From Pseudomonadota bacterium (GTDB taxonomy: Bacteria > Desulfobacterota > Desulfobulbia > Desulfobulbales > Desulfocapsaceae), in contig JAEYNP010000036.1 in the NCBI GenBank assembly GCA_023412495.1, positions 62,001 through 126,000 on the forward strand: a stretch of 64,000 nt of DNA, in the 5' to 3' direction. A program made the translations under genes and the position numbers. Positions 1 to 8,233 of this stretch are shown piece by piece; within the stretch, counting starts at the first letter, position 1, and each line of letters opens with the position of its first letter. The notes under the pieces are model-generated. The model had not been told where the DNA came from and ran no database searches. It saw only the letters and a list, made by a program, of their open reading frames with translations.

Positions 1-1
1 C

Positions 2-97
2 ATCCAGGTCCATGTCAAGCTGGTCGAGGAGAAGACCCTGGAGCGAATCGACAGCAAAGGGAAGATGGTCATCGACAACCGCAGGATTCTCGCCTGA
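2..97 (+). CDS. C-terminal end of an unidentified protein (cut by window edge)
   Basis: An open frame enters from the left edge and ends at the TGA at 95-97. The 31 visible residues (ending NRRILA) are charged and soluble-looking and contain no motif I recognise. A GC-rich hairpin follows directly, which supports this being the true end of a transcribed gene. No function can be given from so short a piece. Confidence 0.55.
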   Translation: MQVHVKLVEEKTLERIDSKGKMVIDNRRILA

Positions 98-104
98 CAG
101 CTCC

Positions 105-131
105 GGCGGGGCAAAATTCCATCGCCCCGCC
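105..131 (+). terminator. GC-rich hairpin after the first gene, probable terminator
   Basis: An 8-bp perfect inverted repeat (GGCGGGGC at 105-112 and GCCCCGCC at 124-131) with an 11-nt loop starts 8 bases after the stop codon. There is no clean T-run behind it, so it is either a weak intrinsic terminator or a 3' stabilising hairpin. Confidence 0.45.
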
Positions 132-295
132 CGCAGTGCAGGGGACTCTTCTCCACCCTCTTCCACTAACTTTCCCGTCCCCAAGCCTTTGAACAAGTGC
201 AGTGCAAGTGTGTGCACCCTTTTTAACCGCACTCTTAACGCACTCCCTATGCAACGGCCTCCTTTTTTCTCCAAAGATTTTTTTCCAAAAAACTA

Positions 296-325
296 TTGAC
301 CGACGGTCGGTCTTTTTGCTATAGA
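296..325 (+). promoter_or_regulatory. Promoter overlapped by a TetR-type operator
   Basis: A sigma-70-like promoter is visible: TTGACC at 296-301, an 18-nt spacer and TATAGA at 320-325. A perfect 15-nt palindrome, GACCGACGGTCGGTC (298-312, 7-bp arms around one base), overlaps the -35 box and enters the spacer. Such sequences are typical operators of TetR-family repressors, and the two TetR-type frames start about 50 nt downstream, so autorepression is the simplest reading. Confidence 0.7.
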
Positions 326-371
326 GCCGGCATCAACAGTTCGATACTGAATAAATACCGGAGAAACGACG

Positions 372-560
372 ATGGAAGTGTCGCGGACGGAAGACACAAG
401 GCGAAATATCTTGGAAGCGGCTCGTTTTCTATTCCAGCAGCAGGGTTACGATCAGACAACCCTGCAGGACATCAAGGCCCGGCTTGGCCTAAGCGAAACT
501 ACGATCCTCGCCTTTTTCACTTCCATAGACGACCTGCTCGAGGCGGTATGGTCAGAATAG
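372..560 (+). CDS. 62-residue stand-alone TetR-type DNA-binding domain
   Basis: This short frame encodes only the N-terminal helix-turn-helix unit of a TetR regulator (residues 6-60, with the typical ILEAARFLF and GYDQTTLQDI segments) and stops at TAG where the ligand-binding domain would begin. It has a good ribosome-binding site (GGAG, 8 nt before ATG) and overlaps the following full-length TetR gene by 13 nt, so the two are probably translationally coupled. The usual YxYF signature of the recognition-helix region is changed to LAFF, which may weaken DNA binding. It could be a truncated duplicate, a functional mini-protein, or the remains of an older regulator. It is not a copy of its neighbour: the two domains differ at more than half of their positions. 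Confidence 0.55.
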   Translation: MEVSRTEDTRRNILEAARFLFQQQGYDQTTLQDIKARLGLSETTILAFFTSIDDLLEAVWSE

Positions 561-1174
561 TGAAAAAGGCCGAGGAACGGCGCGAGGAGATCATAGCCGC
601 AGCGGAGGAGCTGTTTCTGGCGAAGGGTTACGACCGGACCACCATGAAGGACGTCATGGATCGGCTGCAGGTGGCTAAGGGCACCATTTATCACTATTTC
701 AAGTCAAAGGAGGAGCTGCTCGATGCGGTCCTCGATTCCCTCGTATCCAACCTGGTGGAAGAAATGCAGGCGATTGCCAACGAGGCCGAAGGGACCGCTT
801 TGGAAAAGCTCAGGCACCTGATCGTCAAGAGCACGGCGGTCGACAGCCACGACCAGGAAATGCTGGACAATCTGCACCAGCCGGGTAACACCGGAATGCA
901 TTTGCGGCTCCTGGCAAAACTGATCATTATGCAGGCTCCGATCTACGCGGAATTCATCCGCCAAGGCTGTGAGGAAAATCTCTTTGCCACTGAGCATCCG
1001 TTGGAGAGCGCCGAATTCATCCTGGCGGCGATTCAGTTCCTGACCGACATGGGCATCTATCCCTGGACTCCGGAACAGCTGGCCAGGCGCGCCCAAGCCC
1101 TGCCGACGCTGGTCGAGGCCCAACTCCGGGCGCCGGCGGGCAGTTTTCTTTTTTTGCTGGAGATCCTCTCCTGA
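548..1174 (+). CDS. TetR/AcrR family transcriptional regulator
   Basis: This 208-residue protein has a canonical TetR helix-turn-helix (about residues 8-55, with GYDRTTMKDV and GTIYHYFKSKEELL) followed by an alpha-helical effector-binding and dimerisation domain of normal length. The ATG at 548 is preferred because GAGG lies 4 nt upstream, inside the end of the mini-TetR frame; the frame is open further upstream but that part is translated only as a shadow. It lies behind a promoter with a perfect palindromic operator and just ahead of an outer-membrane protein gene in the same direction. The likely targets are its own promoter and that gene. The ligand cannot be inferred. Confidence 0.85.
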   Translation: MVRIVKKAEERREEIIAAAEELFLAKGYDRTTMKDVMDRLQVAKGTIYHYFKSKEELLDAVLDSLVSNLVEEMQAIANEAEGTALEKLRHLIVKSTAVDSHDQEMLDNLHQPGNTGMHLRLLAKLIIMQAPIYAEFIRQGCEENLFATEHPLESAEFILAAIQFLTDMGIYPWTPEQLARRAQALPTLVEAQLRAPAGSFLFLLEILS

Positions 1175-1272
1175 AACGAACCACTCGAAAAACCTGGAAA
1201 TCAAAATTGAATGGTACTGTGGCGGACACCAGGTTCGCCCACCCCTTCTTCCACGCAAGTAAAGGAACAGAA

Positions 1273-2238
1273 ATGAAGAAAATCTTGATGTGCGCGGCAC
1301 TGGTCCTGGGCTTCTGCCCACATATTTCCGCCACCGAAGCGGAGCCCGAAAAATTCGAAGGAACTGTCGGCATCGGCCTGATCTTTGTCGACAAAAGCGA
1401 TAACCTCAACCCCGATGGCTCGAAAAAAAGGATCGCCGGCCTTGACCGTGAGGCCGACGAAGAAACCTCCGCACTGCTCTTTCTCATGCCGGACCTCCGG
1501 TACGACATCGGTGCCCCGGAAGGCGGCAAGCTCTACCTGAACACCAGACCGCCTATCGACGAGGCCGGCGGTTTTGCCATAAACTTCGGCGCCGTCAAGC
1601 CCATCGCCGATGTCGGAACCCTCGATGCCGGCGTCTTCCTCACTGCCTTCGACCGGGTCTACAAGAACCCGTATCTCACCGAGGTCGACCGGGAATCGAC
1701 CTCTTCGGTCAGATTCGGGGCCAAGGCTGGGCTGAACGGGATGTTCGGCACCGGCTGGAGCCTGAATGCTGTCTATATGTACCACGATATCGACGATGAC
1801 CTCATCGGCAGGCTCGAACCCAACCTCGCCCGCGACGGCGCGGTCTACGCCATCGTCACCAGCTATGAGTTGTACAGCTCTCCGAACTGGGGGCTGCAGC
1901 CGCGGTTCACAGTCAGCAAGGGCGATTACGACGGCGAGAGCAACTCCTACGTCAAGGGCAGGATCGAACTGGAAGGCCGGTACAGCGGGGAACGGCTGAC
2001 CCTGCTGCCGCAGCTCTCCTACAGCCACGCCGCCTATGACGAGATCGATCCGATTTTCGACAAAACCCGAAAAAATGACGGCTACGGCGCCACGCTCATC
2101 CTCAGCTATGCCTCCCCCTTCGGACTCGAGAACTGGGCACTGCAGGGTCTTGCCGGCTACAGCCGAGGCGAGAGCAACATCGCCTTTTACGACACCGAGG
2201 CGTTGGCTGCCGGGATTTTCATGACCTACCGACTGTAA
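1273..2238 (+). CDS. Outer-membrane beta-barrel protein, DUF2860-like
   Basis: The 321-residue product starts with a signal peptide (MKKILMCAALVLGFCPHISA) and continues as alternating short beta segments rich in aromatic and glycine residues, ending in the aromatic-rich MTYRL typical of outer-membrane barrels. The pattern resembles the DUF2860 family, whose function is unknown. The ATG at 1273 follows AAAGGA at a suitable distance. It sits about 100 nt behind the TetR gene and may be under its control. A mobile palindromic repeat begins 8 nt after the stop codon and separates it from the convergent antiporter gene. Confidence 0.75.
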   Translation: MKKILMCAALVLGFCPHISATEAEPEKFEGTVGIGLIFVDKSDNLNPDGSKKRIAGLDREADEETSALLFLMPDLRYDIGAPEGGKLYLNTRPPIDEAGGFAINFGAVKPIADVGTLDAGVFLTAFDRVYKNPYLTEVDRESTSSVRFGAKAGLNGMFGTGWSLNAVYMYHDIDDDLIGRLEPNLARDGAVYAIVTSYELYSSPNWGLQPRFTVSKGDYDGESNSYVKGRIELEGRYSGERLTLLPQLSYSHAAYDEIDPIFDKTRKNDGYGATLILSYASPFGLENWALQGLAGYSRGESNIAFYDTEALAAGIFMTYRL

Positions 2239-2245
2239 GATGCCT

Positions 2246-2390
2246 AGGAGCCTGTCGGATTATGCCCTTTTCCCCCATATCTTCGTTAAACTCCAAAAAA
2301 TTATCCTCGGAATATTATGTATATGCCTCCGGTAATTTTTTCGAGTTTGCCTCGATCAGAGAAAAAATTGCTATAATCCGACGGGCTCCT
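2246..2390. mobile_element. 145-bp palindromic element, copy 1 (MITE-like)
   Basis: The element is bounded by 18-bp terminal inverted repeats, AGGAGCCTGTCGGATTAT at 2246-2263 and its complement at 2373-2390 with one mismatch. Its interior is AT-rich with no coding capacity. A clearly homologous copy in the opposite orientation lies at 60456-60590. It sits between two convergent genes and could also act as a bidirectional terminator. The right end supplies two of the three bases of the antiporter stop codon. The size, inverted ends and lack of coding fit a non-autonomous transposable element; no parent transposase is present in the window. Confidence 0.8.
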
Positions 2391-3633
2391 AGCTCCTCTT
2401 CTTTTCCAGGAAGAGGCGCATAAGCGGCGCGCTGGTCATGCTCGTCACCAAAGCCATGAAGATGATGGCGACAAAGACCGTCTGGTTGATGAGCCCTGCG
2501 TCATAGGCAAGGGTCCCCAGGATCATCTCCATCGCCCCGCGGGCATTGAGGCCGAAGCCGACCGCCAGCGATTTCCGTGCGGGCATCCCGCCGAGGCGCG
2601 CGCCGAGGCCGGCCCCGGCCACTTTGCCGATAAAGGCGATGACGAGCACCAGGCCCACTACCAGCGGGTCGAAGTACTCGATGAAATTCACCTTCAGGCC
2701 GATGGACACGAAGAAGAGCGGAGCGAAGAAGCTGGTGACGAACTGGTGCATGATCTCCCGGGCCTGCTCACGCAGATAGACCGAATCGCCGATGGCCAGT
2801 CCGGCGATAAAAGCCCCGAGGATGGCGTGGATATGAATGAACTCGGTCAAGGCAGCGCAGAGCAGGCAGAGGCTGAGGGAAAAGGCAAGGACGCCGCCGG
2901 GCCAGCTGAGCCTGGTCTGGGCCCAGGGCAGGATGCGATTCAGCAGAAACCGCCCGACCACCAGCATGAAGACGGCGAAGGCGGCGATGGAGACCAGGCT
3001 CTTCACCACGTTGCCGCCATCGGTCTGACCGACCAGGGACAGGATAAAGGAAAAGAAGATCCAGCCGGCCACGTCGTTGAAGACCGCCGAGGCAATGATC
3101 ACCGCGCCTATATCCGTTTTCAGGAGCTTCATGTCGAGCAGGATCCTCGCGATGACCGGCAGGGCGGAAATCGCCATGGCCGTCCCCATGAAGAGAGCGA
3201 ACAACGGATACTTCGACGGTGGCCCGGTCACCGAAAACCACTCCGGGAAAAACCAGGCCATGGCAAAGCCGCTGGCAAAGGGGACGATCATGCTGCCGAA
3301 GCCGGTGTAGACCACCGTCCGGCCGTGGCGGAGAAAGAGCGAGAACCGCAGTTCCAGGCCGGCCACGAAGAGGAGCAGGATCACCGACAAAGAGAATACC
3401 GTATCGAGGGCCAGGGAGACCTGGGGATTATCGAAGGGGAAGACGGCGTTGAAGGCGCCGGGCGCGATGGCCCCGAACACGGTGGGACCGAGGACGACCC
3501 CGACGATCAGCTCCCCCATCACTGAAGGCAGACCCACGCGCCTGCCCAGCTCCGAAGCGATGCGGGAGAAGATCAGCATGAGGCTGATCGCCAGCAGCAC
3601 GATGACGAGATCCTGTTGACCCAGTTTCACCAT
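2389..3633 (-). CDS. CPA2-family cation/proton antiporter
   Basis: This 414-residue protein has about 12 hydrophobic spans and the sequence features of the Na+/H+ exchanger domain of the CPA2 (Kef/NapA-like) group, for example GLPSVMGELIVGVVLGP near the N-terminus and the FNDVAGWIFF segment that carries the transport-site aspartate region. It lacks a C-terminal NAD-binding TrkA domain. It would exchange Na+ or K+ for H+ across the inner membrane. The start at 3633 (MVKLGQQ) begins just before the first span; an earlier in-frame ATG would overlap the upstream gene. It follows a universal stress protein gene by 13 nt, a common pairing. Its stop codon TAG is completed by a mobile palindromic repeat. 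Confidence 0.85.
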   Translation of the reverse strand: MVKLGQQDLVIVLLAISLMLIFSRIASELGRRVGLPSVMGELIVGVVLGPTVFGAIAPGAFNAVFPFDNPQVSLALDTVFSLSVILLLFVAGLELRFSLFLRHGRTVVYTGFGSMIVPFASGFAMAWFFPEWFSVTGPPSKYPLFALFMGTAMAISALPVIARILLDMKLLKTDIGAVIIASAVFNDVAGWIFFSFILSLVGQTDGGNVVKSLVSIAAFAVFMLVVGRFLLNRILPWAQTRLSWPGGVLAFSLSLCLLCAALTEFIHIHAILGAFIAGLAIGDSVYLREQAREIMHQFVTSFFAPLFFVSIGLKVNFIEYFDPLVVGLVLVIAFIGKVAGAGLGARLGGMPARKSLAVGFGLNARGAMEMILGTLAYDAGLINQTVFVAIIFMALVTSMTSAPLMRLFLEKKRS

Positions 3634-3646
3634 ATCGAACCGAAAT

Positions 3647-4531
3647 TCAGGGTGTTCCTGTCGATCTCGAATGGACGATGAGGATATTGCAGGGCAGGTG
3701 CTCGAGGATGTACTCAAGATCGTGAGTAAAGATCCGGTCGATCAGCCCGTACCTGCTGTCAGGCGAATTGATGGCCAAAAGACTCGCCTGTTTCTCCCAG
3801 GCGAATTTCCGGATTGTAAAGCCAGGCCGGCCCCACAGCACCGTGTTGACCACCTGCATGGTCCCGGCATCGGCTGAGCCGATACTTTGCCTGACAACCT
3901 CTCCCGCTTCCAAAAGCAGCTGATCCTTCACTGCCTCCCGATCCCGGTCGGTACTCTCGTCCGACATGACCATCGCCAGCCCCGCCGGATCCACTTCCTT
4001 GACCAGGCACATCTCCCGGGCGCCCATGCGCCTGCCGAAGTAAAAGGCGGTCTCGATGGTGGGCGAGGTCTTCGGATGATCGACGCAGTCGACCATGATG
4101 GTGCCGAAGGCGCTGCCCTCCGCCTTTGGCTCGGTAAGAAGCAGCAGCGAGCATTTAGCCCGGCGGCTGAGATCCCTCGCCACAGAACCGAGATAGTAGC
4201 GGAACATCGGTTCCCGGCGCAGGGCCCCGAGCACCAGGAGATCGACGACATTCTCCTTGCAGGTCTTCAACAGAGCCGTTACCGGATCGCCCTTCTTCCA
4301 GATGATGCCAATCTCCGGGCCGATTCCCAGATGGCCGCACATCTCGATAAGGATCGCCTCTTTTCCGGGGGTGTGGCTGCCGACATGGATCAGCAGGAGT
4401 TTCGCCTGAAACGTCCGGGCCAGCCGATGCGCCTCGCTCAGCACCGCCTCCAGCCTCGGCGAAAAGGCGACTCCCACCGCGATGGTCTCGAAGGGATGCG
4501 GCAGCCGCCCTTTCAATCGATTATGGTCCAT
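3647..4531 (-). CDS. Tandem universal stress protein (UspA-type)
   Basis: The 294-residue protein carries two UspA-like domains (about 15-135 and 145-290). The first has a recognisable DLLVLGALRREP segment, near the family's nucleotide-binding G-x2-G-x9-G region; the second is more degenerate. It is cytoplasmic and probably binds ATP or AMP. GAGG lies 9 nt before the ATG. It stands between yciB and the antiporter on the same strand, so it may modulate the antiporter, as Usp domains do in fused transporters. That role is inferred from position only. Confidence 0.8.
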   Translation of the reverse strand: MDHNRLKGRLPHPFETIAVGVAFSPRLEAVLSEAHRLARTFQAKLLLIHVGSHTPGKEAILIEMCGHLGIGPEIGIIWKKGDPVTALLKTCKENVVDLLVLGALRREPMFRYYLGSVARDLSRRAKCSLLLLTEPKAEGSAFGTIMVDCVDHPKTSPTIETAFYFGRRMGAREMCLVKEVDPAGLAMVMSDESTDRDREAVKDQLLLEAGEVVRQSIGSADAGTMQVVNTVLWGRPGFTIRKFAWEKQASLLAINSPDSRYGLIDRIFTHDLEYILEHLPCNILIVHSRSTGTP

Positions 4532-4579
4532 TGCCTCACCTCAACTGGTGAATCGACCGGAAGGGCATGATCAGCCTGA

Positions 4580-5116
4580 TCATCCCTTGCTATCCGTAAT
4601 ATAGCGAGAGAGATACAAAGCCTGGCCGATGACGAAAATGAGAGTCAGGCCGAGCATGCCGAAAAGCTTGAAGTTTACCCAGGTGTCCACGTCGAAGTAG
4701 GTCATCACGTAGAGGTTGGCCGCCCCCATGGCGAAGAAGAAGATCACCCAACCGAGATTCAGCCGCCCCCACACCGGTTTCGGCAGACTCAGGTTGCCCC
4801 CCATCAGTCTTTCGATGGCAGACTTTTCTCCCACGAGCTGGCTGAGCAGAAAAGCCGCGCCGAAAAGCCAGTTGATGACGGTCGGCTTCCATTTGATGAA
4901 CTGCTCGTTTTGGAGCAGGAGGGTCAGCCCGCCGAAGATGACGATCATGGCCAGGGTGACAAGCTGCATGGTCGCGACCTTTCTCGTCGAAAACCAGGAA
5001 AAAGCCACCTGCACCAAGGTGGCAACGATGGCGACGCCGGTCGCGACATAGATGTCGAACAGCTTGTAGGCGATGAAAAAGGCGACAACCGGGAAAAAAT
5101 CGAAGAGAAGTTTCAT
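4580..5116 (-). CDS. yciB: YciB/IspA-type inner-membrane septation protein
   Basis: The 178-residue protein has five or six membrane spans and the conserved family features: an N-terminal MKLLFDFFPVVAFF, a central KWKPTVINWLFG and the C-terminal NFKLFGMLGLTLIFVIGQ. YciB (also called septation protein A) affects cell-envelope integrity and division in enterobacteria. Length and order of spans match the family. It is the first gene of a probable yciB-usp-antiporter transcript. The ribosome-binding site is weak. Confidence 0.9.
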   Translation of the reverse strand: MKLLFDFFPVVAFFIAYKLFDIYVATGVAIVATLVQVAFSWFSTRKVATMQLVTLAMIVIFGGLTLLLQNEQFIKWKPTVINWLFGAAFLLSQLVGEKSAIERLMGGNLSLPKPVWGRLNLGWVIFFFAMGAANLYVMTYFDVDTWVNFKLFGMLGLTLIFVIGQALYLSRYITDSKG

Positions 5117-5280
5117 GGTCGTTCTTGAGTCAGAGGCGAAGTTGCGAGTTGAGCTTCAGCCCGGGTGCCCAAAAGGTCGGCACACCTAGTCGGTCGGATA
5201 GTCATCTCGATTCATTTTATAATGCGGCTATCGCTAGCGCACTTTTTTACACCAATGAGCGCATTATTTACACTACACAC

Positions 5281-5475
5281 ATGAATATCAATAAGTTCAT
5301 CAGAAGAAAGATTCCCGCTGACAATCTGGGCCTGAATTTCCTTCTGCGAAGTCGAGCATTCCGGATAGCTGCAGCCGCCTTGTTGCCTGAAGGGGAATTG
5401 GTTGTGTTGAAATCGAGGCCATCGGTTATCCGTTCCATCCAGCGCCGGGATTTTTTGGGCCGCTATTTGCAATAG
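5281..5475 (+). CDS. Short hypothetical frame in an otherwise empty region
   Basis: Between yciB (from 5116) and the hydrolase gene (5635) the only plausible frame is this 64-residue one (MNINKF...GRYLQ), basic and without recognisable domains. There is no ribosome-binding site. The flanks are AT-rich and hold no other structure I could recognise. It may be a decayed gene piece or chance. Confidence 0.2.
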   Translation: MNINKFIRRKIPADNLGLNFLLRSRAFRIAAAALLPEGELVVLKSRPSVIRSIQRRDFLGRYLQ

Positions 5476-5634
5476 AAATTATACTATACTTAACAATATT
5501 CCCTTGTCGAGCCAATCCCATGAAAACCTCAGGCTTACCAGGCAAAATCTGACAATCCGCTCGATTCATTCAAGTTATTTTAAAATAAGCGAACCTTCCG
5601 CATGATGTATCATCTTCATCTTATTCCCTTGGGC

Positions 5635-6612
5635 ATGCCCATAAAAAAATCTGCTACGATCAAATTTCTTCCTCTTGCCCTCCTCTCCTGGGCTCTGTTC
5701 CTTTCCCTCTCCTGCGCTTGCCATGCACCCATACAGCAGGGCGTAGACCGGTTCGTCCATGCCGGTGGCGATCAGATGCATTACGTGGAGAGGGGCAGCG
5801 GCCCGCCTGTAATTCTCATCCCCGGGCTGTTCGGCACCTACAGAACATGGGACCGAATGATTCCTTACCTGGAAAGGCACTATCGTTTGATCGCCATCGA
5901 CAACTTCGGCACTGGCCTGTCCGGCAGGCCCCGCGAAAATTTCGGCTACTCGGTGGCAGAACAGGCCGATATGGTCATCGCCATGATGGATGAGTTGAAG
6001 ATGGCCCGTTGCGACTTTATCGGCGTCTCCTATGGCGGCATGATCGCTCTCAATCTAGCGGCGAGATACCCGCAGAGAGTCGGCAAGGTGGTTTGTATCG
6101 AAGGCGGCGTCATCATGCCGAGGGAGCATCGTTACAAGAAAATGGAACAGGGACTCGGCTATCCGATCATCGGCCACACCATCATTGGCCTGATCCGGTC
6201 GGGCTTCTTCGACGAAGCGATAGCCCGGGACATCATGGGGCCATCCTGGGAGGAACTCAGCGAAGACGAAAAGGTGGAACTGCTCGAAATCATCGCCCAC
6301 AACGCCGGCGTCGCCTCCCGTCTCACCTGGTTGGGACTTGCCCGGGCGCTCCTCAACACCCCGGACTTCGCCGATGAGGCCAAGGCAATCATGGCGCCCG
6401 TCCTCTACCTCTCGGGCGATAGGTCATCCTTCCGGGACATGACCGAAATGAACATCGCCTACTTCAAGGAAAACCTGCCGAACGTGCGACTCTTCTCCTT
6501 CGTCGACGGCGTCCACGACCTTGAACTGCAGAAACCGGAGGAGACGGCGGCGCTCGCCCGCAGATTCATCAAAAACCACACCTTCCTGGACACAAATCTA
6601 TCGAGCCGATAG
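5635..6612 (+). CDS. Exported alpha/beta-hydrolase, probable lipase or esterase
   Basis: The 325-residue product begins with a basic N-region and a hydrophobic stretch ending SLSCACHAP, suggesting secretion, perhaps as a lipoprotein although the lipobox is imperfect. The alpha/beta-hydrolase fold follows: VILIPGLFGTYRTWD (oxyanion region), the nucleophile elbow GVSYGG, and the C-terminal histidine in DGVHDLE. It would hydrolyse ester or similar bonds in the periplasm or at the membrane. Two ATGs lie 11-12 codons earlier, but the start at 5635 gives a more normal signal peptide; neither has a good ribosome-binding site. No operon partners are seen. Confidence 0.75.
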   Translation: MPIKKSATIKFLPLALLSWALFLSLSCACHAPIQQGVDRFVHAGGDQMHYVERGSGPPVILIPGLFGTYRTWDRMIPYLERHYRLIAIDNFGTGLSGRPRENFGYSVAEQADMVIAMMDELKMARCDFIGVSYGGMIALNLAARYPQRVGKVVCIEGGVIMPREHRYKKMEQGLGYPIIGHTIIGLIRSGFFDEAIARDIMGPSWEELSEDEKVELLEIIAHNAGVASRLTWLGLARALLNTPDFADEAKAIMAPVLYLSGDRSSFRDMTEMNIAYFKENLPNVRLFSFVDGVHDLELQKPEETAALARRFIKNHTFLDTNLSSR

Positions 6613-6695
6613 ATGCAGTTTTCCCGGCATAGCCGCTCACCCTGCCGAGAGCTGAAATACAGCCCATCATTCCCGGGAGAGGAGGCCTCAGGCAA

Positions 6696-6926
6696 TCATC
6701 TCCTATCCCTCGCCTCCATCAACCGGACGAACAAATCGTCCTGTTCCATAAAAAGCGTCTCTCCCTGTCGCGCCAGACAGGCCCTCCACGGAACGAAGCA
6801 GTGTTCCCGGCCGCCGATGAGGGTGGACATGTCGATGTCGAGGCCGGCCAGACACAGGACATCATGGCCCGGATATTTAGCGTGGAAGGAGACGACGATC
6901 TTCAGAGGGTTGCCCTTTACTCGCAA
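6696..6926 (-). CDS. Small hypothetical protein, possibly a gene fragment
   Basis: A 76-residue frame starting at TTG (LRVKGNPLKIVVSFHAK...). The frame is open 11 codons further upstream but has no ATG or GTG start there, and the sequence opens in what looks like the middle of a domain (YGNRVAVLRVKG). It may be the 3' part of a decayed gene. No family is recognised. Together with the next entry it is the only coding candidate between 6613 and 7346. Confidence 0.3.
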   Translation of the reverse strand: MRVKGNPLKIVVSFHAKYPGHDVLCLAGLDIDMSTLIGGREHCFVPWRACLARQGETLFMEQDDLFVRLMEARDRR

Positions 6927-6977
6927 GACAGCGACACGGTTTCCATACTCGCTTTTTTATAATTAATATTATTTATT

Positions 6978-7250
6978 TCAGCATGTTACTCTTTGCCGGC
7001 GATAGACGTGCGGATCCTGCACTCTTCTGTTTTCCCCCACCTTTTTATCGATGACTGAATTTTTGCCCACCAGATCGGAGCAATGAAAAAAGACATACCA
7101 GTCGCTCCGACCGGGTATCCGGCCGGCCCGCGCTCGCGAATGCGGAACCCGGCTCCGCCACCAGGCCTCCAACCTTGCCGATGCAGTCCAGATTATGTGG
7201 AGTATGCATGTCATCGACACAAGGGCCGAAAAATAGAGACTTGCTCCCAT
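6978..7250 (-). CDS. Small protein with one membrane span, downstream of a Usp gene
   Basis: A 90-residue frame with an N-terminal hydrophobic segment (SLYFSALVSMTCILHIIWTA) followed by a basic tail rich in arginine. It begins 97 nt after the end of the universal stress protein gene on the same strand and could be the last gene of that operon. No family is recognised and codon use is not convincing. Confidence 0.25.
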   Translation of the reverse strand: MGASLYFSALVSMTCILHIIWTASARLEAWWRSRVPHSRARAGRIPGRSDWYVFFHCSDLVGKNSVIDKKVGENRRVQDPHVYRRQRVTC

Positions 7251-7346
7251 GATCAACCTCCTCGTTGGCAGGATCCGGGAGAGGAGCGGGTCTCCGCCCC
7301 CAAATCCTATCTGTTCTCGCCTTCCCTCAGCCACCGTATAGTGTTC

Positions 7347-8231
7347 CTACACCTGATCGCGCACCCCATTATCTGGGAGCCTTTTCACGACCAGGGTCGG
7401 CCGCCGTGAAAGTGCCGCGACCCGTTCCACCACGCTGCCCATAAGCAACCGGGTCAGGGCGGTGCGGCCGTAGGAACCCAGGACAATCAACGGGATATCC
7501 TTCTCCTCGCTGTAGGCTACGATCTGCTCGTACGCCGAGCCTTCCCGCAGTTCCGTAATAACCCGAACCCCTAGTTTCTCGCCCTGTCCAGCCAGGATCT
7601 GCAACGCCGTGAAGTGTTTATGCCGGGCTTCGTCGAGGACCCCATAGCGGAGTCCCCGCTCCACGGGAACGTCGAGGACCGTCACGGCGTGGACCTCGCC
7701 ACCGTAGCTGAGAGCGAGGTCGAGAGCCCTCTGGCCGGCCTCCATGCTGTAGCCCGAGCCGTCGATACCGACTAGAATGCGATGGAACCCCACCTCGCCT
7801 AACTCCGGAACCATGAGGACATCGCAGGGGCTGAGACCGATGACCTTGGCCGCGGTGCGCCCGAGCAGCACCCGCTCGACATAGGAGCGATCCGAGTAAC
7901 CAAGGATCAGGAGTCCCGCCCCGGCCTCCTCCGCCAGGGCGACTATCTCCTCCACCGGATCACCTAGCCGGTGCACTACTCGTATCTTCTGGCCGCTGGA
8001 GGCCGCGGTGGAAACCGCTTCCTCCAGGCATTGCTTGAAGGGCTGCTCCAGCTGCTCGCCCGCATCGGTAAGCTTCCAGCGATTCATATTGCCTTCGTAG
8101 CGGGGCGTCACCGAGACGGCGACGAGCTGCGCCTTCATCGACACCGACAGCCGCAGCGCTTCCCGCAGGGCGGATTGGCTGGCCGGATTGGGATCGACGG
8201 CGACCAGGATCTTTCTGGCAGCGGGGCTCAT
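7347..8231 (-). CDS. Tandem universal stress protein (UspA-type)
   Basis: This 294-residue protein has two complete UspA domains. The first opens with KILVAVDPNPAS and has an ILGYSDRS segment; the second opens with RILVGIDGSGYS and ends with the clear nucleotide-binding motif GSYGRTALTRLLMGSV. It probably binds ATP. The ATG at 8231 is chosen because GGAGG lies 6 nt upstream. Its start is 2 nt behind the stop of the TSUP exporter gene (TGACCATG), so the two are coupled. Confidence 0.85.
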   Translation of the reverse strand: MSPAARKILVAVDPNPASQSALREALRLSVSMKAQLVAVSVTPRYEGNMNRWKLTDAGEQLEQPFKQCLEEAVSTAASSGQKIRVVHRLGDPVEEIVALAEEAGAGLLILGYSDRSYVERVLLGRTAAKVIGLSPCDVLMVPELGEVGFHRILVGIDGSGYSMEAGQRALDLALSYGGEVHAVTVLDVPVERGLRYGVLDEARHKHFTALQILAGQGEKLGVRVITELREGSAYEQIVAYSEEKDIPLIVLGSYGRTALTRLLMGSVVERVAALSRRPTLVVKRLPDNGVRDQV

Positions 8232-8233
8232 GG

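Noticed and set aside
296..547. N-terminal extension of the TetR regulator to 292 residues
   Set aside because: The extension would start within the operator and promoter, and its sequence is a shadow of the mini-TetR frame; the ATG at 548 has a ribosome-binding site and gives a normal TetR length.
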